The position numbers and the translations under genes are program-made. A stretch of 64,000 bases of DNA from Caulobacter sp. (lineage in GTDB: Bacteria > Pseudomonadota > Alphaproteobacteria > Caulobacterales > Caulobacteraceae): NCBI GenBank assembly GCA_030683005.1, contig JAUXMY010000028.1, positions 119,791-183,790 on the forward strand. Direction: 5' to 3'. Positions 46,901 through 54,865 of the stretch are shown here, piece after piece (the first letter of the stretch is position 1; each line of letters starts with the position of its first letter). A model generated the notes under the pieces. It saw nothing but the letters and a program-made list of their open reading frames with translations, did no database searches and was not told the origin of the DNA.

Positions 46901-46970
46901 CGAAGGGCCGGTGGGCCGGGATGTTGAACCAGCGGGGCCGGGGCCCCTCGAACAGCGACGACCGGCTCAC
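43941..46970 (-). CDS. addB: Double-strand break repair protein AddB
   Basis: 1009 residues, GTG start in a GTGA overlap with murU. The N-terminal inactivated helicase region (LTPTRRGARALADAFLAAGG, VLVAAGSTGTAPATADLL) precedes a C-terminal RecB-family nuclease domain with VLDYKTGQ and an HEAFEIFARRHP segment. The four cysteines that hold the Fe-S cluster of Firmicute AddB are not evident, as expected for alphaproteobacterial AddB. It supplies the second nuclease of the AddAB resection machine. Confidence 0.95.
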   Translation of the reverse strand: MSRSSLFEGPRPRWFNIPAHRPFVHDLARGLYEALAPLGPEALSQATVLTPTRRGARALADAFLAAGGGQALLPPQIRPLGDLDAGEPPFEPGDLAARLPAAIDPLRRRLELTRLVKTHEHLLSRDLDASAALELADALGGFLDSLQIEEVDASGALAGLVDVELAEHWQVSRAFLETALAAWPERLAALGVVDTSQRRVALLRALAEQWAVRPPEGVLVAAGSTGTAPATADLLAVIAEAPQGCVVLPGLDESLADAAWDQVDEQHPQGALSRLLARAGLTREAVEIWPASAPYQSQGRWRRRVINEALRPAQATADWLNVISALRAEGATEGVDPIAEGLAGLSVVTARSEEEAATVAALLLRETLEIPGATGALVAPDQNLARRVSLKLARWGVIPDSSVGAPLMACPAGVLAGLVARLAAEPLNPVLMLGVLKHPLTRLGESREALEARLIDLERHGLRGPRPADWAALTRRLDEKLTDATRRAGAAGLITVLRAALTPLTDMSEPSPAAERARALALALESLAADSAGASGRLWGGAGGEALSQLLAGLMAEAGALPPVTPKGFADLLVRLMGDETVRVGGATHPRLRILGAIEARLVRADRLVVAGLEEGVWPQGAPLDPFLSRPMRERLGLPPPERRVGLAAHDFAQAACAPNVVLLHSERRDGQPTVKSRWLWRLETLARGADLTLPGRPDLLDWARALDAAPDYEPIGRPAPRPPVADRPNQFAVTRIESLTRDPYAVWARDILKLYRLERPDEPVEARARGTAIHEAFEIFARRHPKALPPEPAREFAALYLEALVAAGAPPESLAREQALAQEAAAWVVALEAERRADGRDIHVEAKGEITVRAGLRDFTLTAKADRIETGPDGYAHVLDYKTGQAPSKKMVETGFSPQLTLTAAIVARGGFEGVPARPPGDLVYLQVTGRKPAGKVEIRGAAGDESHDAAEQALAGALRLLAQFDDPERAYLSRTAPQFVHDYAGDYAHLARVFEWSTSGEDGEGEA

Positions 46971-47689
46971 TGGGCCAGCTTGGCTTCGGCGGCCTCCCGG
47001 GCGGCGGGATCTCCCACATGCATCCAGAAGGCGTCCATCACCGCCCCGTGCAGGCGGCCCTGCTCGGCCAGGCGCCGCCAGATCGGCACGATGGAGAAGG
47101 CTTCCTCGCGAACACCATCGAGAATCTGCGGCTTGATGATCTGGAATCCGACATTGGCGAAGGGGGTCGGGGGCTCCGGCTCGGCCGAATGGGTCAGGCG
47201 GCCAGCCGCATCGCGGAAGAAGCCCTGGGGGCCCTCAAAGCCGAGGCCCTGCCCCCGCGGCACCAGCAACAGCAGGACGTCCATGATCTCCGGATTCCAG
47301 GCCTGCGCCAGGGTCTGCAGGGGCGGGGTCTGGCCGCCGGTCCAGAGGGAGTCGATATTGGCCACCAGGATCGGCTCGTCCCCCAGCAGGCGTCGGGCGT
47401 GGGCGATGCCGCCGCCGGAATCCAGCAGGGCGGCGCGCTCGTCACTGATCTTGATCCGGATATCGTCGCGCTGCGCCAGATGGGCGACCATCTGGTCGGC
47501 GAAGTGGTGGACATTGACCACGGCGGTCTCGACGCCGGCCTCCACCAGGCGGTCCAGCACGTGGTCCACCAGGGCGCGGCCGGCCACCTCCACCAGGGGC
47601 TTGGGCCTGTGGTCGGTCAGGGGGCGCAGGCGCGTGCCGAGTCCCGCGGCCATGACCATGGCGGTCTTGGGGAATCCGCCCGCGCTCAC
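46967..47689 (-). CDS. murU: N-acetylmuramate-1-phosphate uridylyltransferase MurU (nucleotidyltransferase)
   Basis: 240 residues, GTG start overlapping the amgK stop (GTGA). The N-terminal sugar-nucleotidyltransferase signature AMVMAAGLGTRLRPLTDHRPKPLVEVAG is clear; metal-binding NIDSLW follows, and the WMHVGDPAAREAAE ending is as in the MurU branch. It converts MurNAc-1-phosphate to UDP-MurNAc in the recycling route that bypasses de novo MurA/MurB. Pairing with amgK is decisive for this name over mannose-1-phosphate guanylyltransferase. Confidence 0.9.
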   Translation of the reverse strand: MSAGGFPKTAMVMAAGLGTRLRPLTDHRPKPLVEVAGRALVDHVLDRLVEAGVETAVVNVHHFADQMVAHLAQRDDIRIKISDERAALLDSGGGIAHARRLLGDEPILVANIDSLWTGGQTPPLQTLAQAWNPEIMDVLLLLVPRGQGLGFEGPQGFFRDAAGRLTHSAEPEPPTPFANVGFQIIKPQILDGVREEAFSIVPIWRRLAEQGRLHGAVMDAFWMHVGDPAAREAAEAKLAQ

Positions 47690-48774
47690 CGGCGGGCCTC
47701 GGGCGGCACGTGGGCGTCGAACCAGGCCTTGATCGGCGCGAGCGCCGGATCGGCCAGGCAGCGTTCGAGATAGCGCCAAGTGCGGGGCATGAAGGCCTCG
47801 TAGCGCGGCTTGCCAAAGCCCGCCACCTGGCGGGCGAAGATGAACAGGATGCGGGCCGAGTTCAGGGCGCCCAGGGCATGATAATCGGCGCGGAAGGCGT
47901 TTGCGTCGATGTCGCTGCGAATCTCCAGGTAGCGGGCCAGCGCTACGGCTTCCCGCTCGGGCGAAACGTCGCGGCGGGCGTCGTGCAGCAGCATGGAGAA
48001 GTCCCAGGCCGGGTGGGCGCGCACGGCGTCCTGGAAGTCCAGCAGGCCGACCCTGGCCACCCCTGTGCGATCTGGCAGCCAGATCAGGTTCTCGGCGTGA
48101 TAGTCCCGGTGGCAGAAGACGCTGGCGCCGGCCTCAGCCCGGGCGCGGATGGGCGCCCACAGCGCCTCCCATTCGGCTTCGGCGTCGGTCGAGAAGGGCG
48201 CGAGCCCGGAGAACTTCGGCCACCATTCCAGAAACATGTCGCCGCCGGTCCGCAGGGCCAGGTCGTCATAGGTCAGGAAGGGCCAGGCGGCGCCCTGCGC
48301 CTCCAGCACCGGCGGCGGGACGGCCTCGTGCAGCTGCGCCAGCACTTCGACGGCGGCCTCATAGAGGGGCGTCTCGTCGGTTCCGGTCTCGATCAGCCGG
48401 GCATAGAGGTCATCGCCGAGGTCCTCCAGCACCGCCAGGCCCTCGCCAGCCTCATGGGCGATGATTTCCGGCGCCGACAGGCCCTGACTTCGCAACCAGC
48501 CCGCGGTGGCGACAAAGGCGTCCACCCGACCGGCCGCCAGCCTTGCCATGGCGTTGTAGCCGGCCAGTCGCCGCTGATCGGGGCTGGCGTCCGGCGGACA
48601 GGGGGCGGTCTCTACCGGCGGCTGGTCCATGAAGATCAGGCTGGCCTGGCCCGGCCGCGACAGCCGCTCATAGCGTCGGGTCGAGGCGTCCCCGGCCAGG
48701 GGGATGCGCTCGGCGTCGGCCAGGCCATGTCGGGCCAGGAATTCGGCCTTCAGGCCCTCACGGTCAGAACTCAA
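47686..48774 (-). CDS. amgK: N-acetylmuramate/N-acetylglucosamine kinase AmgK
   Basis: 362 residues of the aminoglycoside-phosphotransferase fold. LAGDASTRRYERL near the N-terminus, catalytic loop VFCHRDYHAENLIWL and metal-binding GLLDFQDAVRAHPAWDFSML are intact. It phosphorylates MurNAc (and GlcNAc) at the anomeric position, giving the substrate of MurU. The start is set at TTG 48774 because AAGGA lies 7 bp upstream; an ATG eight codons earlier has no such site. It overlaps the end of tsaE by 11 bp. Confidence 0.9.
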   Translation of the reverse strand: MSSDREGLKAEFLARHGLADAERIPLAGDASTRRYERLSRPGQASLIFMDQPPVETAPCPPDASPDQRRLAGYNAMARLAAGRVDAFVATAGWLRSQGLSAPEIIAHEAGEGLAVLEDLGDDLYARLIETGTDETPLYEAAVEVLAQLHEAVPPPVLEAQGAAWPFLTYDDLALRTGGDMFLEWWPKFSGLAPFSTDAEAEWEALWAPIRARAEAGASVFCHRDYHAENLIWLPDRTGVARVGLLDFQDAVRAHPAWDFSMLLHDARRDVSPEREAVALARYLEIRSDIDANAFRADYHALGALNSARILFIFARQVAGFGKPRYEAFMPRTWRYLERCLADPALAPIKAWFDAHVPPEARR

Positions 48775-49225
48775 TCGAACGTCCTTCCCAGGCGCCATGG
48801 GGCGTCAGCCGCGCCCGGCGCGCCGCCCCGTCCAGAGCAATCTCTATATCCAGGCGATGGGGGGGAAGGCGACCCTCCAGGCGCTGGGGCCACTCGATGA
48901 TCGCCGCCCCATCCTCCAGAGCCTCGTCCAGGCCGATCTCATAGGCCTCATCGGGACTGGTCAGCCGGTAGAGGTCGAAATGGGCCAGCGTGACGCCATC
49001 ACCCTCATAGAACTGTACGAGCGTGAAGGTCGGGCTGGGCACGTCCTCGTCCGGCGTGGTGCGCGCCCGGATCAGGGCCCGGGCCAGGGTCGACTTGCCG
49101 GCGCCCAGCGGCCCGGTCAGGCAGATGGCCTCGCCCGCGCTCAGCACCCGGGCCAGGGCCGCGCCCAGGCGTGCGGTGGCCGCCTCGTCCGCCAGACGCA
49201 GGTCGCCGTCGAGGGGAAGCCTCAT
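48764..49225 (-). CDS. tsaE: tRNA threonylcarbamoyladenosine biosynthesis ATPase TsaE
   Basis: 153 residues. Walker A LTGPLGAGKSTLARALI, VPSPTFTLVQFYE (switch region), HFDLYRLTSPDEAYEIGLDEAL and IIEWPQRLEGRLP are all conserved. With TsaB and TsaD it makes t6A at position 37 of ANN-decoding tRNAs. The ATG overlaps the stop of the acyltransferase gene (ATGA). Confidence 0.95.
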   Translation of the reverse strand: MRLPLDGDLRLADEAATARLGAALARVLSAGEAICLTGPLGAGKSTLARALIRARTTPDEDVPSPTFTLVQFYEGDGVTLAHFDLYRLTSPDEAYEIGLDEALEDGAAIIEWPQRLEGRLPPHRLDIEIALDGAARRARLTPHGAWEGRSIEF

Positions 49226-50097
49226 GCGAAGGGCCGGTCCGGATCGGCGGGAAGACTGCGCTCCACATAGGCCTTCAAGGCCTCGGTGGCGGTCTGGGGA
49301 TCGCCGGACAGGGCGTCTGGCGCGATGGCGGCGCCCAGAGTCAGGCCATACTGGCCGCCCCGCTTGTTGAGCAGTTCATGGAAGAGCGTGATGTCCCGCA
49401 ACTCGGCGGAGACCCGGTTGAACAGATGAAACAGGGTCGACCAGGGGCCGGTCACGTGCAGGGGCACGACCGGCGCCTCGTACTTGCGGGCGATGGAGAC
49501 CGCGCTGCTCATCCAGGGGGGATCGGCCAGCAGCCCGTCGGGCTGGCGCCGGGCGAGTCGCCCGGAGGGAAAGATCACCAGGGCGCGCTCGGCCTCCATC
49601 GCCTCGCGGGTGCGCTGGAGGGTCAGGCGGGTCCGCTCTCGGGTGCGCTTCTCCTCCACCCATTCGACGGGAATCAGCACGTCGGAAAAGCCGGGCGCCA
49701 CCCGGTGGGCGTCGGAATTGGCGTAGAAGCAGAGGTCGGGCCGGCGAGCCTTGAAGGCGTCATAGACCGCCACCCCGTCGGCGATGCCGGTGGGGTGGTT
49801 GGCGATCACCACCACCCGTCCCTGTTTCGGCAGCCGCTCCAACCCATTCACTGACAACCGTACGTCCAGCAGCCCCGACACCCGCTCCAGGGCTTCATGG
49901 CCCGGCAGGGGGGCGATGGCGTCGGCCATCCGCCGGGCCTTGCCATAGTCCAGCAGCCCATAGAGCAGGGGCCGCAAAGCCGGCCACGTCGGGTGACGGC
50001 TGAGGGCTGGCGCACGTTCGGCGATCAGCACGTCCACGATGTGGTCGTGACGCCGCGCGGCGGGGCGCAGGATTTCCGAGGACGAAGCGACGCTCAT
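49222..50097 (-). CDS. PlsC-like acyltransferase
   Basis: 291 residues. VVVIANHPTGIADGVAVYDAF contains an NHxxx(x)D acyltransferase motif in the slightly altered form NHPTGIAD; FPSGRLARRQPDGLL matches block III, and APVVPLHVTG block IV. Predicted to acylate a glycerophosphate, lyso-lipid or related acceptor at the inner membrane. It is the first gene of the chain leading to tsaE-amgK-murU-addB-addA. The open frame extends upstream over mmsA but the ATG at 50097 is the only sensible start. Confidence 0.82.
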   Translation of the reverse strand: MSVASSSEILRPAARRHDHIVDVLIAERAPALSRHPTWPALRPLLYGLLDYGKARRMADAIAPLPGHEALERVSGLLDVRLSVNGLERLPKQGRVVVIANHPTGIADGVAVYDAFKARRPDLCFYANSDAHRVAPGFSDVLIPVEWVEEKRTRERTRLTLQRTREAMEAERALVIFPSGRLARRQPDGLLADPPWMSSAVSIARKYEAPVVPLHVTGPWSTLFHLFNRVSAELRDITLFHELLNKRGGQYGLTLGAAIAPDALSGDPQTATEALKAYVERSLPADPDRPFA

Positions 50098-50175
50098 GTC
50101 GCGCCAGAATGCGCCTGAGCCCGCAAATTGGGCAAGCGCTAGGCGCAGGCGCGATGGCGGCCTAAGCTTCGACCC

Positions 50176-51687
50176 ATGCGTGAGATCAGCCACTTTATCG
50201 CCGGCCGCGCGGCGGCTGGAACCTCCGGTCGCTACGGGGAGGTCTTCGATCCCAATCTCGGCGAGGTCCAGGCCCGCGTGGCCCTGGCCTCGGCCGTGGA
50301 GCTGGACGCCGTCGTCCAGGTCGCCCTGGCCGCCCAGCCCGCCTGGGCCGCGGTCAATCCGCAGCGCCGGGCGCGGGTGATGTTCGCCTTCAAGCGCCTG
50401 GTCGAGGCGCGGATGGATGAGCTGGCCGCCCTGTTGTCCTCTGAGCACGGCAAGGTGATCGCCGACTCGCGAGGCGACATCCAGCGGGGCCTGGAGGTGA
50501 TCGAGTTCGCCTGCGGAATCCCCCACGCGCTCAAGGGCGAATATACCGAAGGCGCAGGCCCCGGGATCGACGTCTATTCCATGCGCCAGCCCCTGGGCGT
50601 GGCCGCCGGGATCACCCCGTTCAACTTCCCGGCCATGATCCCGATGTGGATGTTCGGGGTCGCCGTGGCGGTGGGCAACACCTTCATCCTGAAACCCTCG
50701 GAGAAGGACCCCAGCGTGCCGGTCAGGCTCGCCGAACTGTTCATGGAGGCCGGCGCCGAGGCCGGCGTCGACACAGCCGGTGTGCTGAACGTCGTCCACG
50801 GGGACAAGGTCTGCGTCGACGCCATCCTGACCCACCCGGGTATCGCCGCCGTCAGCTTCGTCGGGTCCTCCGACATCGCCCAGTATGTCTATGCCACCGG
50901 CGCCGCCCACGGGAAGCGGGTCCAGGCCATGGGCGGGGCCAAGAACCACGGGATCCTGCTGCCCGACGCCGACCTGGATGCCGCCGCCAATGACATCCTG
51001 GGCGCCGCCTTCGGCTCGGCCGGCGAGCGCTGCATGGCCCTGCCGGTGGCCGTGCCGGTGGGGACAGGGACGGCGGAGGCTTTTCGCGAGCTGATGGTCG
51101 CCAAGATCGAGACGCTGAAGATCGGCGTCTCCTCGGACCTCGCCGCCCAGTATGGCCCGGTGGTCAGCGCCGCCCACCGCCAGCGCGTCACCGACTACAT
51201 CCAGATGGGCGTCGACGAGGGCGCCGAGCTGGTGGTCGATGGCCGGGGTTTCTCCCTGCAGGGCCATGAGCAGGGGTTCTTCATCGGCCCCAGCCTGTTC
51301 GACCATGTGAAGCCGACGATGAGGTCCTACCAGGACGAGATCTTCGGTCCGGTGCTGCAGATGGTGCGCGCCGACACCTTCGAAGAGGCCCTGGCCCTGC
51401 CGTCACAGCACGCTTACGGCAACGGGGTGGCGATCTTCACCCGCAACGGCCGGGCCGCCCGGGAGTTCGCCTCGCGGGTCAATGTCGGCATGGTCGGGAT
51501 CAATGTGCCTATCCCCGTGCCGGTGGCCTATCACAGCTTCGGCGGCTGGAAGCGCAGCGCCTTTGGCGACGCCAACCAGCATGGGATGGAGGGGGTCCGC
51601 TTCTACACCAAGGTCAAGACCGTCACCGCCCGATGGCCCGAGGGCGAGACAAGCGACCAAGCCTTCGTCATCCCGACGATGAAATAG
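50176..51687 (+). CDS. mmsA: CoA-acylating methylmalonate-semialdehyde dehydrogenase
   Basis: 503 residues of the aldehyde dehydrogenase superfamily. N-terminal HFIAGRAAAGTSGRYGEVFDPNLGEVQARV, GVAAGITPFNFPAMIPMWM, NAD-binding VSFVGSSDIAQYVY, and the catalytic cysteine in GSAGERCMALPVAV are typical of MmsA/IolA. It oxidises methylmalonate (or malonate) semialdehyde to propionyl-CoA (acetyl-CoA) in valine, thymine or inositol breakdown. The other valine-pathway genes are not in the window. Divergent from the acyltransferase across 78 bp. Confidence 0.93.
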   Translation: MREISHFIAGRAAAGTSGRYGEVFDPNLGEVQARVALASAVELDAVVQVALAAQPAWAAVNPQRRARVMFAFKRLVEARMDELAALLSSEHGKVIADSRGDIQRGLEVIEFACGIPHALKGEYTEGAGPGIDVYSMRQPLGVAAGITPFNFPAMIPMWMFGVAVAVGNTFILKPSEKDPSVPVRLAELFMEAGAEAGVDTAGVLNVVHGDKVCVDAILTHPGIAAVSFVGSSDIAQYVYATGAAHGKRVQAMGGAKNHGILLPDADLDAAANDILGAAFGSAGERCMALPVAVPVGTGTAEAFRELMVAKIETLKIGVSSDLAAQYGPVVSAAHRQRVTDYIQMGVDEGAELVVDGRGFSLQGHEQGFFIGPSLFDHVKPTMRSYQDEIFGPVLQMVRADTFEEALALPSQHAYGNGVAIFTRNGRAAREFASRVNVGMVGINVPIPVPVAYHSFGGWKRSAFGDANQHGMEGVRFYTKVKTVTARWPEGETSDQAFVIPTMK

Positions 51688-51742
51688 GCCCATTTCGACA
51701 CGAGATCTGGCCCTTTCCGGGCAAAAGCAGGAGCGACCGCGC

Positions 51743-52471
51743 ATGAAGAACTTCCGCCTCTGGGCCATCCTGGCCCTTGTCCTGGTGGTGGCCGGTGCGG
51801 GCGCCATCGCTTATTGGAATTTCGAACTGCGCTGGAGGCCCGCCACCGTGACCAAGAACCAGGCCGAGATCGCCCGCCTGCTGGAGGGGTCCGGCTGGGT
51901 GTCCCCCGGCATCGAGGGCCGGGCCATCTACATGGTTTCGTTCCGCAGCTGCCCAGACTGCCTGCGATTCAAGGCCGAGCAGTTTCCCGACCTGCATGCG
52001 GCGGGAATCGACACCCGGGTGATCGAGGTGGCGCGGCGAGAGATGAACGGCCTGGAGCGCTCCACCCCGGCCGAGCGCGCCACGGTGGCCGAGCTGTGGC
52101 TCAACCGTGACTGGAGCCTGTTCGAACGCTGGGTCAGCGTCCCGGTCTCGGCGTGGACCGCGCCGGGCATTCCCCCGGCCGACGGCGACACCGCCCGCAC
52201 CGCCGTGGTGGAGGCCGGGCGCACCATGGTCGATGAACTCATTCCCCTGCTGAAGGCCAACGGCGTCGACTTCGCCTATCCGCTGCTGGTCTGGTGGGAC
52301 CAAGAGGGCCAGATGAAGGCCTGCGCCTGCGAGCGGCGGGAAACCTACCGCTTCCTGCGAGAAGACCTCGGCCTGCCAGCCAAGAGCGACACGCCTCTGG
52401 TGCCCGCAGGCGAGGAGGACGGCGCGCCGGCGCCCGCCCCGGCGGCGGCCGAAGACCCCGCCGCGATCTGA
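51743..52471 (+). CDS. Membrane-anchored thioredoxin-like protein with CPDC motif
   Basis: 242 residues. One N-terminal anchor helix (LWAILALVLVVAGAGAIAY, about 6-25) is followed by an exported domain. YMVSFRSCPDCLRFKAEQ carries a CPDC redox motif at 70-73, in the place expected after the first beta strand of a thioredoxin fold; GIDTRVIEVAR and a YPLLVWWDQEGQM segment (possible cis-Pro region) support the fold. Another CAC pair (KACACERRE) is near 193-196. The C-terminus is a Pro/Ala/Glu-rich tail. No exact family recognised; likely a periplasmic disulfide handling protein. Upstream of zapE by 71 bp. Confidence 0.7.
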   Translation: MKNFRLWAILALVLVVAGAGAIAYWNFELRWRPATVTKNQAEIARLLEGSGWVSPGIEGRAIYMVSFRSCPDCLRFKAEQFPDLHAAGIDTRVIEVARREMNGLERSTPAERATVAELWLNRDWSLFERWVSVPVSAWTAPGIPPADGDTARTAVVEAGRTMVDELIPLLKANGVDFAYPLLVWWDQEGQMKACACERRETYRFLREDLGLPAKSDTPLVPAGEEDGAPAPAPAAAEDPAAI

Positions 52472-52542
52472 ACGCCGGCCGCGCTGGTCCACAGGTGATT
52501 GGCGGATTGTGATCAGCCGCCCGTCGGGCTAGGGGGCGGAAC

Positions 52543-53658
52543 ATGACATCCGCCCTCGAAGCCGCCTACCGCGACCGACTGGAGCGTGGGGAAATCCGAC
52601 CCGACCCGGCCCAGGCCGCCGCCCTGCCGGCCCTGGCGCGGCTGGAGGCTGACCTCGTCGCCAGCGAGCCCGGCGGCCTGCTCTCCCGCTTCCGCAAACC
52701 CGAAAGCCAGCGGGGCGTCTATCTGTGGGGGCCGGTGGGTCGGGGCAAGTCCATGCTGATGGACCTGTTCTACGAAACTGCGCCAGTGGCCAGGAAGCGC
52801 CGGGTCCACTTCCACGTCTTCATGGGCGAGGTCCACCGTCTGATCGACGCCTGGCGCAAGGGGGACGCAGCCGCCCGCAAGGCGAGGTTTGGCCAGCACC
52901 GGGGGGACGACCCCATCCCGCCCGTGGCCGATGTGGTGGCCGGCCAGGCCCGACTGCTCTGTTTCGACGAGTTCCAAGTCACCGACATCGCCGACGCCAT
53001 GATCCTGGGCCGGCTGTTCACCGCCCTGTTCGACCGGGGGGTGACCCTGGTGGCCACCTCCAACCGCGTGCCTGAGGCGCTGTACAAGAACGGCATCAAC
53101 CGCCAGCTCTTCCTGCCCTTCATCGACCTTCTGAAGGCGCAGACGGAGGTGGTCTCAGTGGCCGGCGAGCATGACTATCGCCTCGACCGGCTGCGGGCGG
53201 CGGGCGTCTGGTTCTCGCCGATCGACCCCGACAATGTGCGAACCTACGACGCCCTCTGGGGCGAGATGCTCGACGGCGATGAGGAGCTCGGGGAGACCCT
53301 TGAGGTCCTGGGCCGCAAGATTCACCTGCCCCACGCCACCGGCGGCCTGCTGCGGGCCAGTTTCGCCAGCCTGTGCGGCGTGGCGCTCGGACCCAACGAC
53401 TACCTGGCCCTGGGCGAACGCTTCCACACCGTCTTCCTGGAGCGCGTGCCGCGCCTGACGCCGGCGCGACGGGAAGAGGCCAGGCGCTTCGTCACCCTGA
53501 TTGATGCGCTCTACGAGGCCCGCGCCAAGCTGATCGTCCTGGCTGAGGCCGAACCCGCCAAGCTCTATCCGGAAGGTGACGGGGCCTTCGAGTTCGAACG
53601 GACCGCCTCGCGCCTGCAGGAGATGCGCTCCGCTGATTGGCTCACCGACCGGGGCTAG
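52543..53658 (+). CDS. zapE: Cell division protein ZapE (AFG1-like ATPase)
   Basis: 371 residues. Walker A VYLWGPVGRGKSMLMDLFYE, then VHFHVFMGEVH, Walker B LLCFDEFQVTDIADAMILGRLF, and LVATSNRVPEALYKNGINRQLFLPFI are diagnostic of the ZapE/AFG1 family. In E. coli ZapE associates with the Z-ring under stress; mitochondrial AFG1 handles respiratory-complex subunits. The location just upstream of the sdh locus is common in alphaproteobacteria. Confidence 0.94.
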   Translation: MTSALEAAYRDRLERGEIRPDPAQAAALPALARLEADLVASEPGGLLSRFRKPESQRGVYLWGPVGRGKSMLMDLFYETAPVARKRRVHFHVFMGEVHRLIDAWRKGDAAARKARFGQHRGDDPIPPVADVVAGQARLLCFDEFQVTDIADAMILGRLFTALFDRGVTLVATSNRVPEALYKNGINRQLFLPFIDLLKAQTEVVSVAGEHDYRLDRLRAAGVWFSPIDPDNVRTYDALWGEMLDGDEELGETLEVLGRKIHLPHATGGLLRASFASLCGVALGPNDYLALGERFHTVFLERVPRLTPARREEARRFVTLIDALYEARAKLIVLAEAEPAKLYPEGDGAFEFERTASRLQEMRSADWLTDRG

Positions 53659-53694
53659 GTTTTGCGCCGTCGCGCCGAAGGCGCGTCAGGATTG

Positions 53695-53768
53695 AACCAC
53701 GAAGCACACGAAGAGCACGAAGGCGCCGTGCGCAGGGCCGCTTCGTGTCCTTGGTGATCTTCGTGGTT
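53695..53768. repeat. CACGAAG-rich inverted/direct repeat
   Basis: AACCACGAAG (53695-53704) is the reverse complement of CTTCGTGGTT (53759-53768), and ACACGAAG near 53707 pairs with CTTCGTGT (53741-53748). CACGAAG occurs three times in a row on the left arm at about 9-bp steps. It fills the gap between convergent zapE and the LysR gene. The motif resembles a small dispersed repeat seen in many unrelated bacteria. Confidence 0.7.
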
Positions 53769-53795
53769 GAACTCAAATTTGCGCTGCGCGCCGGG

Positions 53796-54680
53796 TTACG
53801 CAGCCCGCAGGCTTTCCACCAGCTGGCGGGCGATGGGGCGCAGCTCTTCCAGGCTGCGGACGCAGATCTTCAGCTCCCGCACCGCCCAGTCATCGGTCAG
53901 CGCCACAATGGCCAGGTTCATGGTGCAGACGGCCCGGGCCGCGGTGGTTTCCGGCACCACGCCGACGCCGACGCCGCACTCCACCAGCCGGCAGACCGCA
54001 TCGAAGCTGCGCAGTTGCACCCGCAGCCGCAGGCGTCGTCCCTCGCGGCCGGCCCGGGCGGCCAGGAACCGCTGCAGGGAGCTGGCCCGGTCGAGGCCCA
54101 CCAGGTCGTAGTCCAGAACCTGGGCGAATGCGGCGCTGACATTCTGCGCCAGGGGGTGGTCGAGGGCGGTCACCACGACGAACCGGTCGGTGCGGAAGGC
54201 GAAGGTCTCCAGGGCGCCCACATCCACGGTGCCGGCGACGATGCCCACATCGGCGGCGCCTTCGGCCACCAGGCCGACGATCTCGTCCGACAGGCGCTCC
54301 TCCAGGTCGACGCTCACCTGCGGGTGGTGGGCCAGGAAGGAGGACAGGGCCTCGGGCAGGAATTCGGTCAGCGCATTGGTGTTGGCCAGGACGCGCACCT
54401 CGGCCGCGCCGCTCTCGGCCATGACGCCAAGCTCGTCCTGCATCCGGGCGCTCTGTTCGAGCAGGGCGCGGGCGTGCTTCAGCAGCAGCAGGCCGGCCGG
54501 CGTCGGGGTCACCCCCTGGCGGGAGCGGGTCAGCAGCGAAGCGCCAAGCGATTGCTCCATGGCCCGGATCCGGGTGGAGGCCGCCGCCAGAGCCAGCGCC
54601 GCGCGCTCGGCGCCGCGGGTGATGGAGCCGGCCTCGACCACGTCGCAGAACAGCCGCAGATCGATAAGATCGAACCTCAT
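53796..54680 (-). CDS. LysR family transcriptional regulator
   Basis: 294 residues. N-terminal winged HTH (LRLFCDVVEAGSITRGAERAALALAAASTRIRAMEQSLGASLLTRSRQGVTPTPAG, given here as one domain of about residues 6-60 in shorter pieces: SITRGAERA, STRIRAMEQ, TPTPAG), then a periplasmic-binding-protein-like effector domain (RVLANTNALTEFLPEALSSFLA, ADVGIVAGTVDVGALE). It is divergent from sdhCDAB; LysR proteins often control the divergent unit and themselves, but that the target here is sdh is inference. Effector unknown. Confidence 0.9.
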   Translation of the reverse strand: MRFDLIDLRLFCDVVEAGSITRGAERAALALAAASTRIRAMEQSLGASLLTRSRQGVTPTPAGLLLLKHARALLEQSARMQDELGVMAESGAAEVRVLANTNALTEFLPEALSSFLAHHPQVSVDLEERLSDEIVGLVAEGAADVGIVAGTVDVGALETFAFRTDRFVVVTALDHPLAQNVSAAFAQVLDYDLVGLDRASSLQRFLAARAGREGRRLRLRVQLRSFDAVCRLVECGVGVGVVPETTAARAVCTMNLAIVALTDDWAVRELKICVRSLEELRPIARQLVESLRAA

Positions 54681-54795
54681 CCTTCGCCTCCCGCGAAGGA
54701 AGCCTACAGCAAAGACGCATTGCCCGGGAGTTGGAAACCGAAGATGTTCGCCGATCTGCGAAGGGCGGCGGGTGCGCCCTGGCGAGTGGCCTTCG

Positions 54796-54823
54796 TTGAC
54801 ACCCCCAGATGGCGGCGTAAAAG
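54796..54823 (+). promoter_or_regulatory. Predicted promoter for sdhCDAB
   Basis: A perfect -35 TTGACA (54796-54801), 16-bp spacer, and TAAAAG (54818-54823) as -10, about 43 bp before the sdhC ATG. Motif-based. Confidence 0.55.
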
Positions 54824-54865
54824 CGGCCGGGCATTCGCAGGGCAACAGGGAGCGGCTGTAGAACG

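Noticed and set aside
50098..51306. Upstream in-frame extension of the acyltransferase
   Set aside because: It is antisense to mmsA with shadow composition; the acyltransferase has a normal start at 50097.
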